Source of the DNA: an uncultured Clostridia bacterium
GTDB lineage: Bacteria; Bacillota; Clostridia; TANB77; CAG-465
Direction: 5' to 3'
Assembly: GCA_944388575.1 (NCBI GenBank)
Contig: CALXJF010000008.1
Location: 1-61,343 of the forward strand
Length of the DNA stretch: 61,343 nt
Made by a program: the position numbers and the translations under genes. Each line of letters opens with the position of its first letter. Position 1 is the first letter of the stretch. Below, piece by piece: positions 9,854 to 18,492 of this stretch. The notes beneath the pieces were generated by a model, which made no database searches, had not been told where the DNA came from, and saw nothing but the letters and a program-made list of their open reading frames with translations.

Positions 9854-10327
9854 CTACTTTCCTCTTAACTCTTTTATCTTATCTCTTATAACAGCCGCTT
9901 CTTCATACTTTTCTGCCTCTATTAACTCTTGTATTTGTTCTGTTAATTCTTCAATTTCTTTTTGATTATTATCTTCTTTTATATTTACTTTCTTTTTAGG
10001 TAATTTTATATGTCTATTTTTTCCATGAAACTTCAAAAACAATTCATCCAAAGTGTCTTCAAAAGTCTTATAACAATCTTCACATCCAAACATACCTGTT
10101 TTTGAATAATCCTCTAAAGTATACCCACATGTTTTACATTTTTTTTGTACTGGCTCTTCAAAAAACTCTGGTATAGAAACAAACATTGGAGAAAACATAG
10201 TCGAAAAGTCCGTAAATCCCATATTATCAGCACATTTACTACAAAGATAAATTTCTTGTTTTTTACCATTTATATTTTCTTTATATCTAACAGTAGCTTC
10301 TCTTTTTCCACAACTTTGACATTTCAT
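9854..10327 (-). CDS. mcsA: McsA, activator of McsB
   Basis: A 157-residue protein. Four CxxC pairs (CQSC, CSKC, CKTC, CEDC) in the first 90 residues bind zinc, and a UVR motif occupies the last 40 residues (LIEAEKYEEAAVIRDKIKEL). I chose the ATG at 10327, preceded by GGAGTGAT, because the longer in-frame start at 10351 runs into the end of ctsR. McsA is the activator and adaptor of the McsB kinase in the CtsR regulon. Confidence 0.94.
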   Translation of the reverse strand: MKCQSCGKREATVRYKENINGKKQEIYLCSKCADNMGFTDFSTMFSPMFVSIPEFFEEPVQKKCKTCGYTLEDYSKTGMFGCEDCYKTFEDTLDELFLKFHGKNRHIKLPKKKVNIKEDNNQKEIEELTEQIQELIEAEKYEEAAVIRDKIKELRGK

Positions 10328-10343
10328 TATAATCACTCCTTTA

Positions 10344-10803
10344 TTAATCAATTGTATTTATAATTAAATTCTTAAAAATATCTGCTCTAACACTATCCCT
10401 ATTAAACTTATCAACTTTATCCAAACTCTTATCAGATACTGCTATTTTTATAAGTTTTGCTTGCTTTTCATCAAGTACATTATAGCTTATAAAGTCTTTT
10501 AGATAAATATCTATGACACTTTGTGACAATTTATTACCTATCTTGTCAATAATATTAGATATTTGATCAGACTTTGAAAGATCGTATTTTATTATCTTTA
10601 TATAACCGACCTCCACCTCTCCTACTTTCAACATAAAAACCAAGTTCAGGTATAAATCTAGTAGATATAACATAATTAATTTGAGATGGTACACAATTAA
10701 ACATACGACTCAGATCACTTCTTTTTAATTCTACTTCATCAGTATCCTTTATTATATCTTTTATATATTCTTCAATTAAATCAGATAATTTCAATCTCCC
10801 CAC
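10344..10803 (-). CDS. ctsR: CtsR heat-shock repressor, interrupted by a +1 frameshift at CGG in the glycine-rich wing
   Basis: The first frame (from 10803, stop 10567) gives the winged helix-turn-helix with FNCVPSQINYVISTRF and ESRRGGG. The second frame (stop 10344) gives GYIKIIKYDL and the C-terminal McsB-responsive domain. The family sequence here is R-G-G-G-G-Y-I-R/K-I. Skipping the C at 10608 of the in-frame CGG (10606-10608) rebuilds exactly four glycines followed by YIKI, giving 152 residues, the normal CtsR length. Without the shift, translation ends 12 codons later. The start is uncertain: GTG at 10803 aligns best with the family, while TTG at 10794 has the better-spaced AGGTGG. The gene is preceded by a promoter and its own operator. 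Confidence 0.88.
10606..10608 (-). other. Candidate +1 recoding site (CGG) in ctsR
   Basis: Minus-strand context GGA GGT CGG TTA. Dropping the C gives GGA GGT GGT TAT ATA AAG, matching the invariant CtsR motif. The sequence just upstream (AGGTGGAGGT) is also strongly Shine-Dalgarno-like, as at the known prfB +1 site. Confidence 0.78.
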
Positions 10804-10815
10804 CTTCTTTTTAAC

Positions 10816-10832
10816 TTTGACTTTCTTTGACT
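10816..10832 (-). promoter_or_regulatory. CtsR operator
   Basis: On the minus strand AGTCAAA-GAA-AGTCAAA, a direct heptad repeat with 3-base spacing that matches the CtsR box. It lies directly after the -10 element, so bound CtsR would block its own operon. Confidence 0.93.
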
Positions 10833-10861
10833 ATTATACAACTTTTTTTCTAACATGTCAA
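10833..10861 (-). promoter_or_regulatory. Sigma-A promoter of the ctsR operon
   Basis: Minus strand TTGACA (10856-10861), 17-base spacer, TATAAT (10833-10838), abutting the CtsR box. Confidence 0.93.
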
Positions 10862-10910
10862 TAGTATCTTTAATATTTTTTCATTTTTATTAAATATTAT
10901 TAATATATTT

Positions 10911-10947
10911 TTTGACATAATTAAAATAATACACCTTTTATGTCAAA
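10911..10947. repeat. Inverted repeat in the ctsR / 11051 divergent region
   Basis: Perfect 10-base arms TTTGACATAA and TTATGTCAAA separated by 17 bases. It could be an operator for the plus-strand gene at 11051; no regulator is assigned. The surrounding region 10862-11050 is otherwise plain AT-rich spacer. Confidence 0.5.
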
Positions 10948-11050
10948 ACTTATACATTAAAGTCGATTATATTGAATAAAATATATTATTAATATATATT
11001 TTTTATAAAAAAAATTTTCAATTATATAATTATATAAAAGGAGGAGCATC

Positions 11051-11428
11051 ATGAGTAATAGATGTATAAATAATTTATCAACTGATATTTTATCAAAATG
11101 TTTTTCTTTAAAAGAAGTTTTTATTTTCACACTGCCTGATATTAATGTATATTCAGAGCAATATATACAAAAATGGAAAAAAATTTTAAGAAATAATCTA
11201 TACAAAATTAGTGATCGACATACAAAAACGATTAATATATCACTTGAAACAATAAGAAAAAATCAAACAATATCAAAATATTATAATAGGACTATAGAAT
11301 TATCAAAACTTTTTTCTTTTCTAATATCTTTTTTAATTAAAGATTATATAGTTTTTATAACAATTAACAATTATAAATATCCTTACGGGTATTTAATAAT
11401 TCCAGGGGAAAAACTATTAAATAAATAG
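11051..11428 (+). CDS. Hypothetical protein
   Basis: A 125-residue protein that I do not recognise. The start has a strong AAGGAGGAG ribosome site. The sequence is rich in Ile, Lys and Asn, has a moderately hydrophobic stretch around residues 85-105 (FSFLISFLIKDYIVFITI) and no signal peptide. It stands alone, divergent from ctsR and downstream of the inverted repeat at 10911-10947. Strong ribosome site and normal codon usage make it a likely real gene. Confidence 0.55.
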   Translation: MSNRCINNLSTDILSKCFSLKEVFIFTLPDINVYSEQYIQKWKKILRNNLYKISDRHTKTINISLETIRKNQTISKYYNRTIELSKLFSFLISFLIKDYIVFITINNYKYPYGYLIIPGEKLLNK

Positions 11429-11485
11429 TTATATGTTGAAATTGTGTCTCTTTTTGTCTTTTTTGTGAAAATTATGTCAAATTAG

Positions 11486-11514
11486 TTGACATTTACTTTT
11501 TAAAGTGATATATT
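11486..11514 (+). promoter_or_regulatory. Sigma-A promoter of the 11579 gene
   Basis: TTGACA (11486-11491), 17-base spacer, TATATT (11509-11514), 65 bases before the start codon. Confidence 0.75.
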
Positions 11515-11578
11515 ATGTGAACAATGTCAATAATTTATAACAATATAAATGAATATTTATTAAAAAGGAGGGCTAACT

Positions 11579-11950
11579 ATGCCAAGTAACTATTTAATTC
11601 CACAAGAACTCACATCTATCAGACCTAACGGTCTTTTGATGCAAACAACCCCTATCGATCCTAAAATGATATTTTTGGCTCCAAACGAAGAAAAATTTTT
11701 TGTAAATTTTCCTTCTGCCTGGAAAAAAACTTTGGATGATGCTTTAGGAAATATCTATGAAAGTGGTGATTCACGTTTTACTTTCTCAATATCAATTTAT
11801 GATGGAAATAATATTCAATCATATAGGTTAAGTATGTTTGGTATTGAATTTAAAACGTATCTTGCTGGCTTACTAAAAATGGCAAAAACTGTGGCTTTGT
11901 ATGTATTTAATGGATTACAGGTTTCACGTTTTATAATCTGCCGTCCATAA
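11579..11950 (+). CDS. Hypothetical protein
   Basis: A 123-residue protein without a family I recognise. It starts after AAGGAGGG and has its own near-consensus promoter and downstream hairpin, so it is a single-gene unit. The composition is less AT-biased than its neighbours, with many Pro, Ser and Gly residues and no membrane segment. The start MPSNYLIPQEL and end VSRFIICRP give no catalytic motif. It may be a small structural protein. Confidence 0.6.
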   Translation: MPSNYLIPQELTSIRPNGLLMQTTPIDPKMIFLAPNEEKFFVNFPSAWKKTLDDALGNIYESGDSRFTFSISIYDGNNIQSYRLSMFGIEFKTYLAGLLKMAKTVALYVFNGLQVSRFIICRP

Positions 11951-11967
11951 TGAACAAAGTTTCAAAG

Positions 11968-11993
11968 AACCTCAGCTATATTAAGCTGAGGTT
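11968..11993. terminator. Intergenic terminator hairpin
   Basis: Perfect 10-bp stem AACCTCAGCT / AGCTGAGGTT with a six-base loop between convergent genes. T-rich sequence follows on either side, so it may serve both strands. Confidence 0.75.
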
Positions 11994-12019
11994 CATCTTA
12001 TATTAATATTCCTTTTTTC

Positions 12020-13090
12020 TTAAAAATCAACAAAACTATATGTACTTACTAAATATTCTATTATCTCCTTAATGATTTCTAAATTTTTATTATACTGTTT
12101 CATATCCTCTAAGGACATTTTACTTTTGAAAATATTATTATCTAATAGATTGTTAGTATAGAATTTTATACAAAGTATATCTTGTCGTATACCAAATTCA
12201 AATAATATGCCTGATTTTCTATATAATCTTAAAAAACCTGTCATAATATCACTAGTAAGCCATTGCATAGTTGATATTTTATTATCAGTCTCAATATCAA
12301 ATACATTTTCAAATTCAGTCATATCCATTTCAAGTTTATTATTATTATTAAAAAATATTCCCTGATTTTTCATTAAATTCATATTTCCATTAAAATTCTT
12401 AGGTAAAGATACCATCGAAAACATACCATTAAAAGTAACTTTTCTTCTTTCATGTCCATCTTCATCTTCATCAACTAAAATAGTTTTTACGTCACAAATA
12501 CTAACATCAGTACTAAACTTTTCTTTACTATTTATCTCTAACTTAGTTTTTATAAGATTTCCAGAAACATATTCATTATAAGCATTTTGTGAAGATATAT
12601 CATAATACTTAGAACTTATCCCACTTTCAAAATATATATTTGAATTTGGTAGTACATTTTGTATAATTGGTCTAATAATTCTATTTTTAAATTCACTTAT
12701 AAATTTAACTTCACCTTTTGAATTTCTAGAGTTTGGATTAGTTATAACTTTAAAGGAAGTTAATATTGCAATTAAGCCTATAACTATTATCCAAAAATAG
12801 CCTAAAATCGATAAAGAATCTTTTAATCCTGATTTATTATATAATATAAAAATTAAAATTGTAATAGCAACTATTATTAAAAACACTTTAGAAGCTTTTC
12901 TAATTTCACGTCTTCTTATTTTTTCTAAATAATAATAATTTTCCTTATATAAATTTATATACAATTTTGTAAAATCTTTTTTTGTATTTAATTCTTCATT
13001 ACTTTTAGACTCAGTATCATCATGTTTGCTTTGTAAAATTCTTTCTTTAAAACTTAAATTACTCGTATTAATTTCTTTATTCTTTTTCAT
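12020..13090 (-). CDS. DUF3137 membrane protein (paralogue of the 3408 gene)
   Basis: A 356-residue protein. A charged N-terminal region of about 65 residues precedes two transmembrane helices at about 68-84 and 92-110. The soluble DUF3137 domain follows, with the F-D-I-E-T-D-N and L-T-S-D-I-M-T-G-F-L block near residues 270-290. The same block occurs in the plus-strand gene at 3408, where it sits next to lemA; here no lemA is adjacent. The role is unknown. The two copies diverge strongly outside the signature region. Confidence 0.8.
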   Translation of the reverse strand: MKKNKEINTSNLSFKERILQSKHDDTESKSNEELNTKKDFTKLYINLYKENYYYLEKIRRREIRKASKVFLIIVAITILIFILYNKSGLKDSLSILGYFWIIVIGLIAILTSFKVITNPNSRNSKGEVKFISEFKNRIIRPIIQNVLPNSNIYFESGISSKYYDISSQNAYNEYVSGNLIKTKLEINSKEKFSTDVSICDVKTILVDEDEDGHERRKVTFNGMFSMVSLPKNFNGNMNLMKNQGIFFNNNNKLEMDMTEFENVFDIETDNKISTMQWLTSDIMTGFLRLYRKSGILFEFGIRQDILCIKFYTNNLLDNNIFKSKMSLEDMKQYNKNLEIIKEIIEYLVSTYSFVDF

Positions 13091-13166
13091 ATTTTCCCCT
13101 TTTTATATTTTATTAAATTATATCATAAAATAAAAAAATAATATACCTAGATTGATATAAAAAAAA

Positions 13167-13190
13167 TACAGAAAGTTTTAACTCTCTGTA
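13167..13190 (-). terminator. Terminator of the dnaG-rpoD operon
   Basis: Stem TACAGA / TCTGTA extended inward by AGTT / AACT, followed on the minus strand by a T run. It overlaps the end of rpoD. Confidence 0.7.
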
Positions 13191-14470
13191 TTCATAAAGT
13201 CTTTTAACCTTTTACTTCTACTTGGATGTCTTAATTTTCTTAAAGCTTTTGCTTCTATCTGTCTAATTCTTTCACGAGTAACCATAAACTCTCTACCCAC
13301 TTCTTCAAGAGTTCTCATTCTTCCGTCTTGAAGTCCAAATCTTAACTTTAATACTTTAGCCTCTCTTGGAGTAAGAGTAGACATTACATCTTCAATATGC
13401 TCTCTTAAAAGCACATCTGCAGCTTGTTCAGATGGAGATGGAGCATCATCATCTGGAATAAAGTTTCCTAAATTACTTTCATCCTCTTCTCCAACAGGAG
13501 TTTCAAGAGAAATTGGTTCTTGTGCTACTTTCAATACTTCACGTACTTTTTCTACTGGCATCTCAAGTTCAGCTGCTATTTCTTCAGGTGTAGGTTCTCT
13601 TCCAAGAGTTTGAAGTAAATGTCTAGATGTCCTAATAAGTTTATTAATTGTCTCTACCATATGAACTGGTATTCTTATTGTTCTAGCTTGATCAGCTATA
13701 GCTCTTGTAATAGCCTGTCTTATCCACCATGTAGCATATGTACTAAATTTATACCCCTTTGACTGATCAAATTTATCAACAGCTTTTATCAATCCAAGAT
13801 TTCCTTCTTGTATTAAGTCTAAAAAATGCATTCCTCTTCCTATATATTTTTTTGCTATACTTACTACTAGTCTTAAATTTGATTCAATAAGTTGCTTTTT
13901 AGCTTCAACGTCACCTTGTACCATTCTTTCAGCCAATTTATTTTCCTCTTCATACGTTAATAAAGGAATTTTCCCAATCTCTTTTAAGAACATCTTTACA
14001 GGATCATCTACATTTATATTTTCAACAAAATCCATATTCTTCATATCGTCCAATAATATGTCTTTTTCAATTTCAGTTATATCTTCTAAATTTGGTTCAA
14101 TATCAAGCTCAGCCATACTTGCTACTTCTTCATTTGGTAATTTTTCAATATCAACATCAGCATCTTCTAAATTGCCTTCTTCTACTTCCTGAGGAAAGTT
14201 TGATAAAAGTTCTATATTTTCCTTTTTATTTTTTTCTTTTTCTCCATCTAAAATTATATTTAAATTAACTTTTGCTAACTCGTCATATATTTTTGATGCT
14301 TGTTCAGCTGTAAAATTCTCACTATCTATAAAATCAGCCATTTCTTTATAAGTAACACTATTTTTAGCTAAAGCATTTTTTACAAAATCTTTTACTTTTT
14401 TCTTTTGTGCATCTGAAAATTTACTCTCTTTTATATCTTCAACTTTTGTAGTTTTTGATTTTTTTTCCAT
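13178..14470 (-). CDS. rpoD: Primary sigma factor RpoD (sigma-A)
   Basis: A 430-residue protein with region 1.1 at the N-terminus, an acidic linker, region 1.2 ([16 protein letters not shown]), region 2 with [18 protein letters not shown] and [10 protein letters not shown], region 3, and region 4 with the helix-turn-helix [20 protein letters not shown]. It directs RNA polymerase to the TTGACA/TATAAT promoters seen across this window. The start ATG at 14470 has AAAGGAG upstream. It follows dnaG by 25 bases, the usual Firmicutes order. Confidence 0.97.
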   Translation of the reverse strand: MEKKSKTTKVEDIKESKFSDAQKKKVKDFVKNALAKNSVTYKEMADFIDSENFTAEQASKIYDELAKVNLNIILDGEKEKNKKENIELLSNFPQEVEEGNLEDADVDIEKLPNEEVASMAELDIEPNLEDITEIEKDILLDDMKNMDFVENINVDDPVKMFLKEIGKIPLLTYEEENKLAERMVQGDVEAKKQLIESNLRLVVSIAKKYIGRGMHFLDLIQEGNLGLIKAVDKFDQSKGYKFSTYATWWIRQAITRAIADQARTIRIPVHMVETINKLIRTSRHLLQTLGREPTPEEIAAELEMPVEKVREVLKVAQEPISLETPVGEEDESNLGNFIPDDDAPSPSEQAADVLLREHIEDVMSTLTPREAKVLKLRFGLQDGRMRTLEEVGREFMVTRERIRQIEAKALRKLRHPSRSKRLKDFMNTES

Positions 14471-14495
14471 TTAAAATCTCCTTTACATAAACATA

Positions 14496-16298
14496 TTATT
14501 TTTTATATTTAGATATTTCCAAAATAATCTGGTTAAGTTCAACCTGTAATATCTCCTGTTCATCTTTTGAAATATCTTCATCTAATCTTTTGAATATTTC
14601 GTCTCTTCTTAAATATAGTTTTTCCTTTTGTTTATTCTTTAATACATCATTTAATAATTTATTTTTATCTAAACTTGATATATCCAAATACATTATGTCT
14701 GTTATTTCTTTCATCAACTCTTCTGACTTTATTTTTGACAAAATATCTATTTTATTTAAATCATACTCTTTTTTTAAATCCAATATAAACGCATAAACAG
14801 ATTTTACTTTATCATCTTGAATATCATCAAGAGAAATACTTTCAAAAATTTCATTTTGAATTCTTTTATCTTTACTTAGAATTAAAGCTATTATATACTG
14901 CTCTTGTCTCTTCCTAATATTAGTTACAAGTTGCATTTTTCTATTTAAACTTTGTACATCAATTACGACTTCATTTCCTTCCACTTTTTTTATCCTTTTT
15001 TCCACTTCTTTAAGAATTGGACCTGAACCCATATTATATTTAGTCGCAATTTTATCAATGTATATATCTCGTTCAATAGTATTTTCAATTTTAGCTAATA
15101 TATTAGCAACTTCTGTTAAAAAGTTTACTTTTGAGTCTATATCATTTTCTTTTAAATCTTTCTCAAGTTTTGAAACTTTAAATTCTACAAGAGATATACT
15201 TTTATCTATACAATTTTTAAATCTTTCCTTTCCATACTTATTTATATATTCATCTGGATCTTTTACATCTGATTTATCTAAGATTAATACTTTAACTTTT
15301 AAACCTTTTGAAACTAAAATATCTAAACCTCTAAGGGTAGCTTCTTGCCCGGCACCATCTTGATCATAACCAATAATCACATTATCCGTATACTTTTTTA
15401 TAAGCCTTGCCTGATTTTCTGTAAGTGCTGTACCAAGTGATGCGACAGCATTTGTAAATCCACTTTTTTGAAGAGCTATAGCGTCCATATATCCCTCTAC
15501 TATAATTATATTATCCAGCTTTTCACGTTTAGCAAAGTTTAATGCATATAAATGTTTACCCTTAAAATATATTTCATTTTCTGGAGAATTAACATATTTA
15601 GGTAAACTATTATCTAATACTCTCCCCCCAAAAGCAATTATTCTATCTCTAACATCAAAAATTGGAAACATTAATCTATTAAAAAATCTATCATATATTT
15701 TTCCTCTTTGATTCTTTAATATAATACCAGATTTAAAAATTTCTTCATCTTTAAATCCCAATTTTAATAAATGATCGTATAGAGGAACTCTTCCAGTTGC
15801 ATATCCAATACCAAATTTTTTTATAGTATTAATATCAAATTGTCTCTTTTTTATATATTCTTTTACTTTACTTGAGGAAGAATTTAATTCTTCTATTAAA
15901 TTATTATGATAATAAATTCCCACTTCTTTATTAATATTAAATAATGTCTCTTTTAAGTCTTTCTTCGTCTCTTGCTTTGAATTTGAAAAAGTTTTTACCT
16001 CAAATCTTTCAAGATCAATATGTGCTCTTTCAGCTAAATATTCAACACTATCCCAGAAATCTAAATTTTCAAGCTTCATTATAAATGATATTACATTTCC
16101 ACCTTCACTACATCCAAAACATTTATATATCTGCTTGTCCATTGATACACAAAAAGAAGGTGTCTTTTCTCTATGAAAAGGACAAAGACCCATAAAGTTT
16201 CTGCCACTTTTTTTTAATGGTACATATTCAGATATTACATCAACGATATCATTTTGTGATATTACTTCTTCGATTAAATCTTCTGAATAATATGCCAC
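14496..16298 (-). CDS. dnaG: DNA primase DnaG
   Basis: A 600-residue primase. The N-terminal CHC2 zinc finger (CPFH...CFGC) lies at about residues 40-64. A catalytic core follows with the TOPRIM motifs IVEGYMDA near 265 and GYDQDGAG near 312. The C-terminal helical domain that contacts DnaB is less conserved. It synthesises RNA primers at replication forks. Together with rpoD downstream it forms the macromolecular-synthesis operon; rpsU is not present in front of it here. Confidence 0.97.
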   Translation of the reverse strand: MAYYSEDLIEEVISQNDIVDVISEYVPLKKSGRNFMGLCPFHREKTPSFCVSMDKQIYKCFGCSEGGNVISFIMKLENLDFWDSVEYLAERAHIDLERFEVKTFSNSKQETKKDLKETLFNINKEVGIYYHNNLIEELNSSSSKVKEYIKKRQFDINTIKKFGIGYATGRVPLYDHLLKLGFKDEEIFKSGIILKNQRGKIYDRFFNRLMFPIFDVRDRIIAFGGRVLDNSLPKYVNSPENEIYFKGKHLYALNFAKREKLDNIIIVEGYMDAIALQKSGFTNAVASLGTALTENQARLIKKYTDNVIIGYDQDGAGQEATLRGLDILVSKGLKVKVLILDKSDVKDPDEYINKYGKERFKNCIDKSISLVEFKVSKLEKDLKENDIDSKVNFLTEVANILAKIENTIERDIYIDKIATKYNMGSGPILKEVEKRIKKVEGNEVVIDVQSLNRKMQLVTNIRKRQEQYIIALILSKDKRIQNEIFESISLDDIQDDKVKSVYAFILDLKKEYDLNKIDILSKIKSEELMKEITDIMYLDISSLDKNKLLNDVLKNKQKEKLYLRRDEIFKRLDEDISKDEQEILQVELNQIILEISKYKK

Positions 16299-16332
16299 TA
16301 TTCTTTCACCTTCCTTTATTTAAATAATCATT

Positions 16333-17583
16333 TTAAGCTACTAACATTTTTATTCTCTCTTCTCTATTTAAATATATATTTGATGTATTAACAATTGATA
16401 TTAAAATCAATAAAATTGTTAATAACGGTTGAAAATATAACATATTTAAATTATATGCAGATATAGTTAGAATAAGTATTAGTAATATAGCTTTCATAAT
16501 AGTAGATTTAGTATCATATTTTCTATGTAAGAAAAATGCTAAAGACTCCATAAATAAAATATATATAAATACAACAATATAAAACATAGGAGCGCAAGAT
16601 ACAAATACTTTTGTATCAAATATTACTTGTTTTGCTAAACTCTTCAAATTAATATTAGCACTACTTATTTTATTATTACTTAATTGCTGCACAACAATTT
16701 CCGTATTATTATTGCTTAATTTTAAAATAATATTAGAAAAAATTATATTAATTGCAAATAAAATTACTATTGATAAAATAATTACTACTATTATTTTATT
16801 AATATTTATTCTTTCTATTTTATATAAGCTTTCACGTTTAGCTTGTGTTAATGATGACATCAACTTTTTGGGAAAACTAATATGTGTATTATCTAGGTTA
16901 TATGTAATAGCCAAAGTTAATAATATAATAATTACCCATGCCCATATACTCATACCACATAAAGTTGATGCCCCAGCAAGCAAAGCAAAGATTATTGTTT
17001 CTATAATATATTTTTTAGTTTTTATTCCTTTTTGTTTTAATTCATCAATTAATACTTGAAATACAAATATAGCAGCTAAAAATATAGCAGTAAACATCAT
17101 TGAATACATATACATATCAGTTACTATAATAATATTTGGAAATAATGCATAAGTAAACATACCTAAAACTGATAATATATCACTTTTTGACACATTAAAA
17201 ATAATTTTTTTTATCAAAAAACATGTTAGTAAAGTTATAAATACATAAAATATCATTTTGTTATCTGAGAAAGATGATATCCTGTTTTTTGAAGAAAATA
17301 TACAAGCTCCAAGTAATACAAGTATTATATAAATATATCTATATATAAAAGATAACTTTCTCTTTATATGTAATTTATACAATTTATCTTTTATATACAT
17401 ATATATAATAACTAAAAAAACTACAGCAAAAACAAATCCAACCTTTATAAGGGTAGATGTTACAGAATTTGTAACATCTCCTCCCTTATTAATCATGTTA
17501 GATATATTTAAGAAACTTAAAAATATAATAAATACTACAAATATTACTACAATTATACTACGTGAAATCTTACTTATATTCAT
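16333..17583 (-). CDS. Polytopic membrane protein of unknown function
   Basis: A 416-residue protein with about ten to eleven hydrophobic segments spread over the whole length and a 50-residue hydrophilic loop near residues 290-330. It is extremely rich in Ile. I do not recognise the family; the layout resembles polymer-biosynthesis or glycosyltransferase-C-like membrane proteins, but no catalytic residues are evident. It lies between a sugar nucleotidyltransferase gene (24 bases upstream) and dnaG, so a role in envelope polymer synthesis is possible. Confidence 0.65.
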   Translation of the reverse strand: MNISKISRSIIVVIFVVFIIFLSFLNISNMINKGGDVTNSVTSTLIKVGFVFAVVFLVIIYMYIKDKLYKLHIKRKLSFIYRYIYIILVLLGACIFSSKNRISSFSDNKMIFYVFITLLTCFLIKKIIFNVSKSDILSVLGMFTYALFPNIIIVTDMYMYSMMFTAIFLAAIFVFQVLIDELKQKGIKTKKYIIETIIFALLAGASTLCGMSIWAWVIIILLTLAITYNLDNTHISFPKKLMSSLTQAKRESLYKIERININKIIVVIILSIVILFAINIIFSNIILKLSNNNTEIVVQQLSNNKISSANINLKSLAKQVIFDTKVFVSCAPMFYIVVFIYILFMESLAFFLHRKYDTKSTIMKAILLILILTISAYNLNMLYFQPLLTILLILISIVNTSNIYLNREERIKMLVA

Positions 17584-17607
17584 ATTTTTCCCTACTTTAT
17601 CTTAGAA

Positions 17608-18339
17608 TTATTTACTATATAATTCATTAACTTGAGCTAAAGCCTCATGTGTTCCAACATCATAACAAGCACCTTCAAAAACATATGCATAAGTTGGCAT
17701 TTTTTTATACATGTATGCTACTAAATTTCCAGGTGCATCACAAGAGTTTCCTTCGTCCAAATATTTCTTAATCTCTGGTAAAACTTCTCTTGGATATATA
17801 TATTCAGCATAAGCAGCATATTTACTCTTTGGTTCAGCAGGTTTTTCTTCAAATCCTATCATTCTCATATCTTCATCTAGTTCAGCTACACCAAGCCTCT
17901 TTAAAGTTTCATACTCTTCTTCTCTTACACAAACAGCTGGTGCATTTTTTGTTTTATAAAAATTATAAAAATCAACTAATTTAAAATCATATAAATTATC
18001 TGTAGCAAGTACTAAAATATCATCATCGATTTTAGCGTTTTCAATTGTAAATTGAATATCTCCTATTGCTCCAAGTCTATCATCATTATTAGTAGTTCCA
18101 TCATTGAAAACTGTAATAGGCTTAATATTATTTTTTTCTTTAACCCATTTTTCAAAATGAGGTGTATATTTAGCATTTGTTACAAGATATATTTGATCAA
18201 TATCATCTATCTCATTAACTTTATCTAAAGTATAATCAAGTATAGCCCTTCCTCCTACTTCTAATAATGCTTTTGGAAAATTCTGTGTTAGTGGAAATAA
18301 TCTAGTTGCATATCCAGCACATAATAAAATACATTTCAT
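17608..18339 (-). CDS. Sugar-phosphate nucleotidyltransferase
   Basis: A 243-residue NTP-transferase fold. The N-terminal CILLCAGYATRLFPLT is the nucleotide-binding G-x-x-T-R-L variant, followed by PKALLEVGGRAILDYTL; a metal-site Asp lies in LATDNLYDF near residue 117. Enzymes of this family make NDP-sugars for surface polymers. The substrate cannot be told from sequence. The start ATG at 18339 has AAAGGAGAG upstream. It is probably co-transcribed with the downstream polytopic membrane gene. Confidence 0.88.
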   Translation of the reverse strand: MKCILLCAGYATRLFPLTQNFPKALLEVGGRAILDYTLDKVNEIDDIDQIYLVTNAKYTPHFEKWVKEKNNIKPITVFNDGTTNNDDRLGAIGDIQFTIENAKIDDDILVLATDNLYDFKLVDFYNFYKTKNAPAVCVREEEYETLKRLGVAELDEDMRMIGFEEKPAEPKSKYAAYAEYIYPREVLPEIKKYLDEGNSCDAPGNLVAYMYKKMPTYAYVFEGACYDVGTHEALAQVNELYSK

Positions 18340-18450
18340 ATTTCTCTCTCCTTTTTATATAAATAAGTATTTAATATAATAAATACTTCGACATTATATC
18401 ACATAAAACAATAAATTTCAATACTATTAAAATAAATATAAGAAACAAGC

Positions 18451-18474
18451 CTGTTACATTCACTTTAGTAACAG
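18451..18474 (-). terminator. Probable terminator of the FW-motif gene
   Basis: Stem CTGTTAC / GTAACAG, followed on the minus strand by T-rich sequence. Confidence 0.55.
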
Positions 18475-18492
18475 ACTATCAATAATCTTAGA

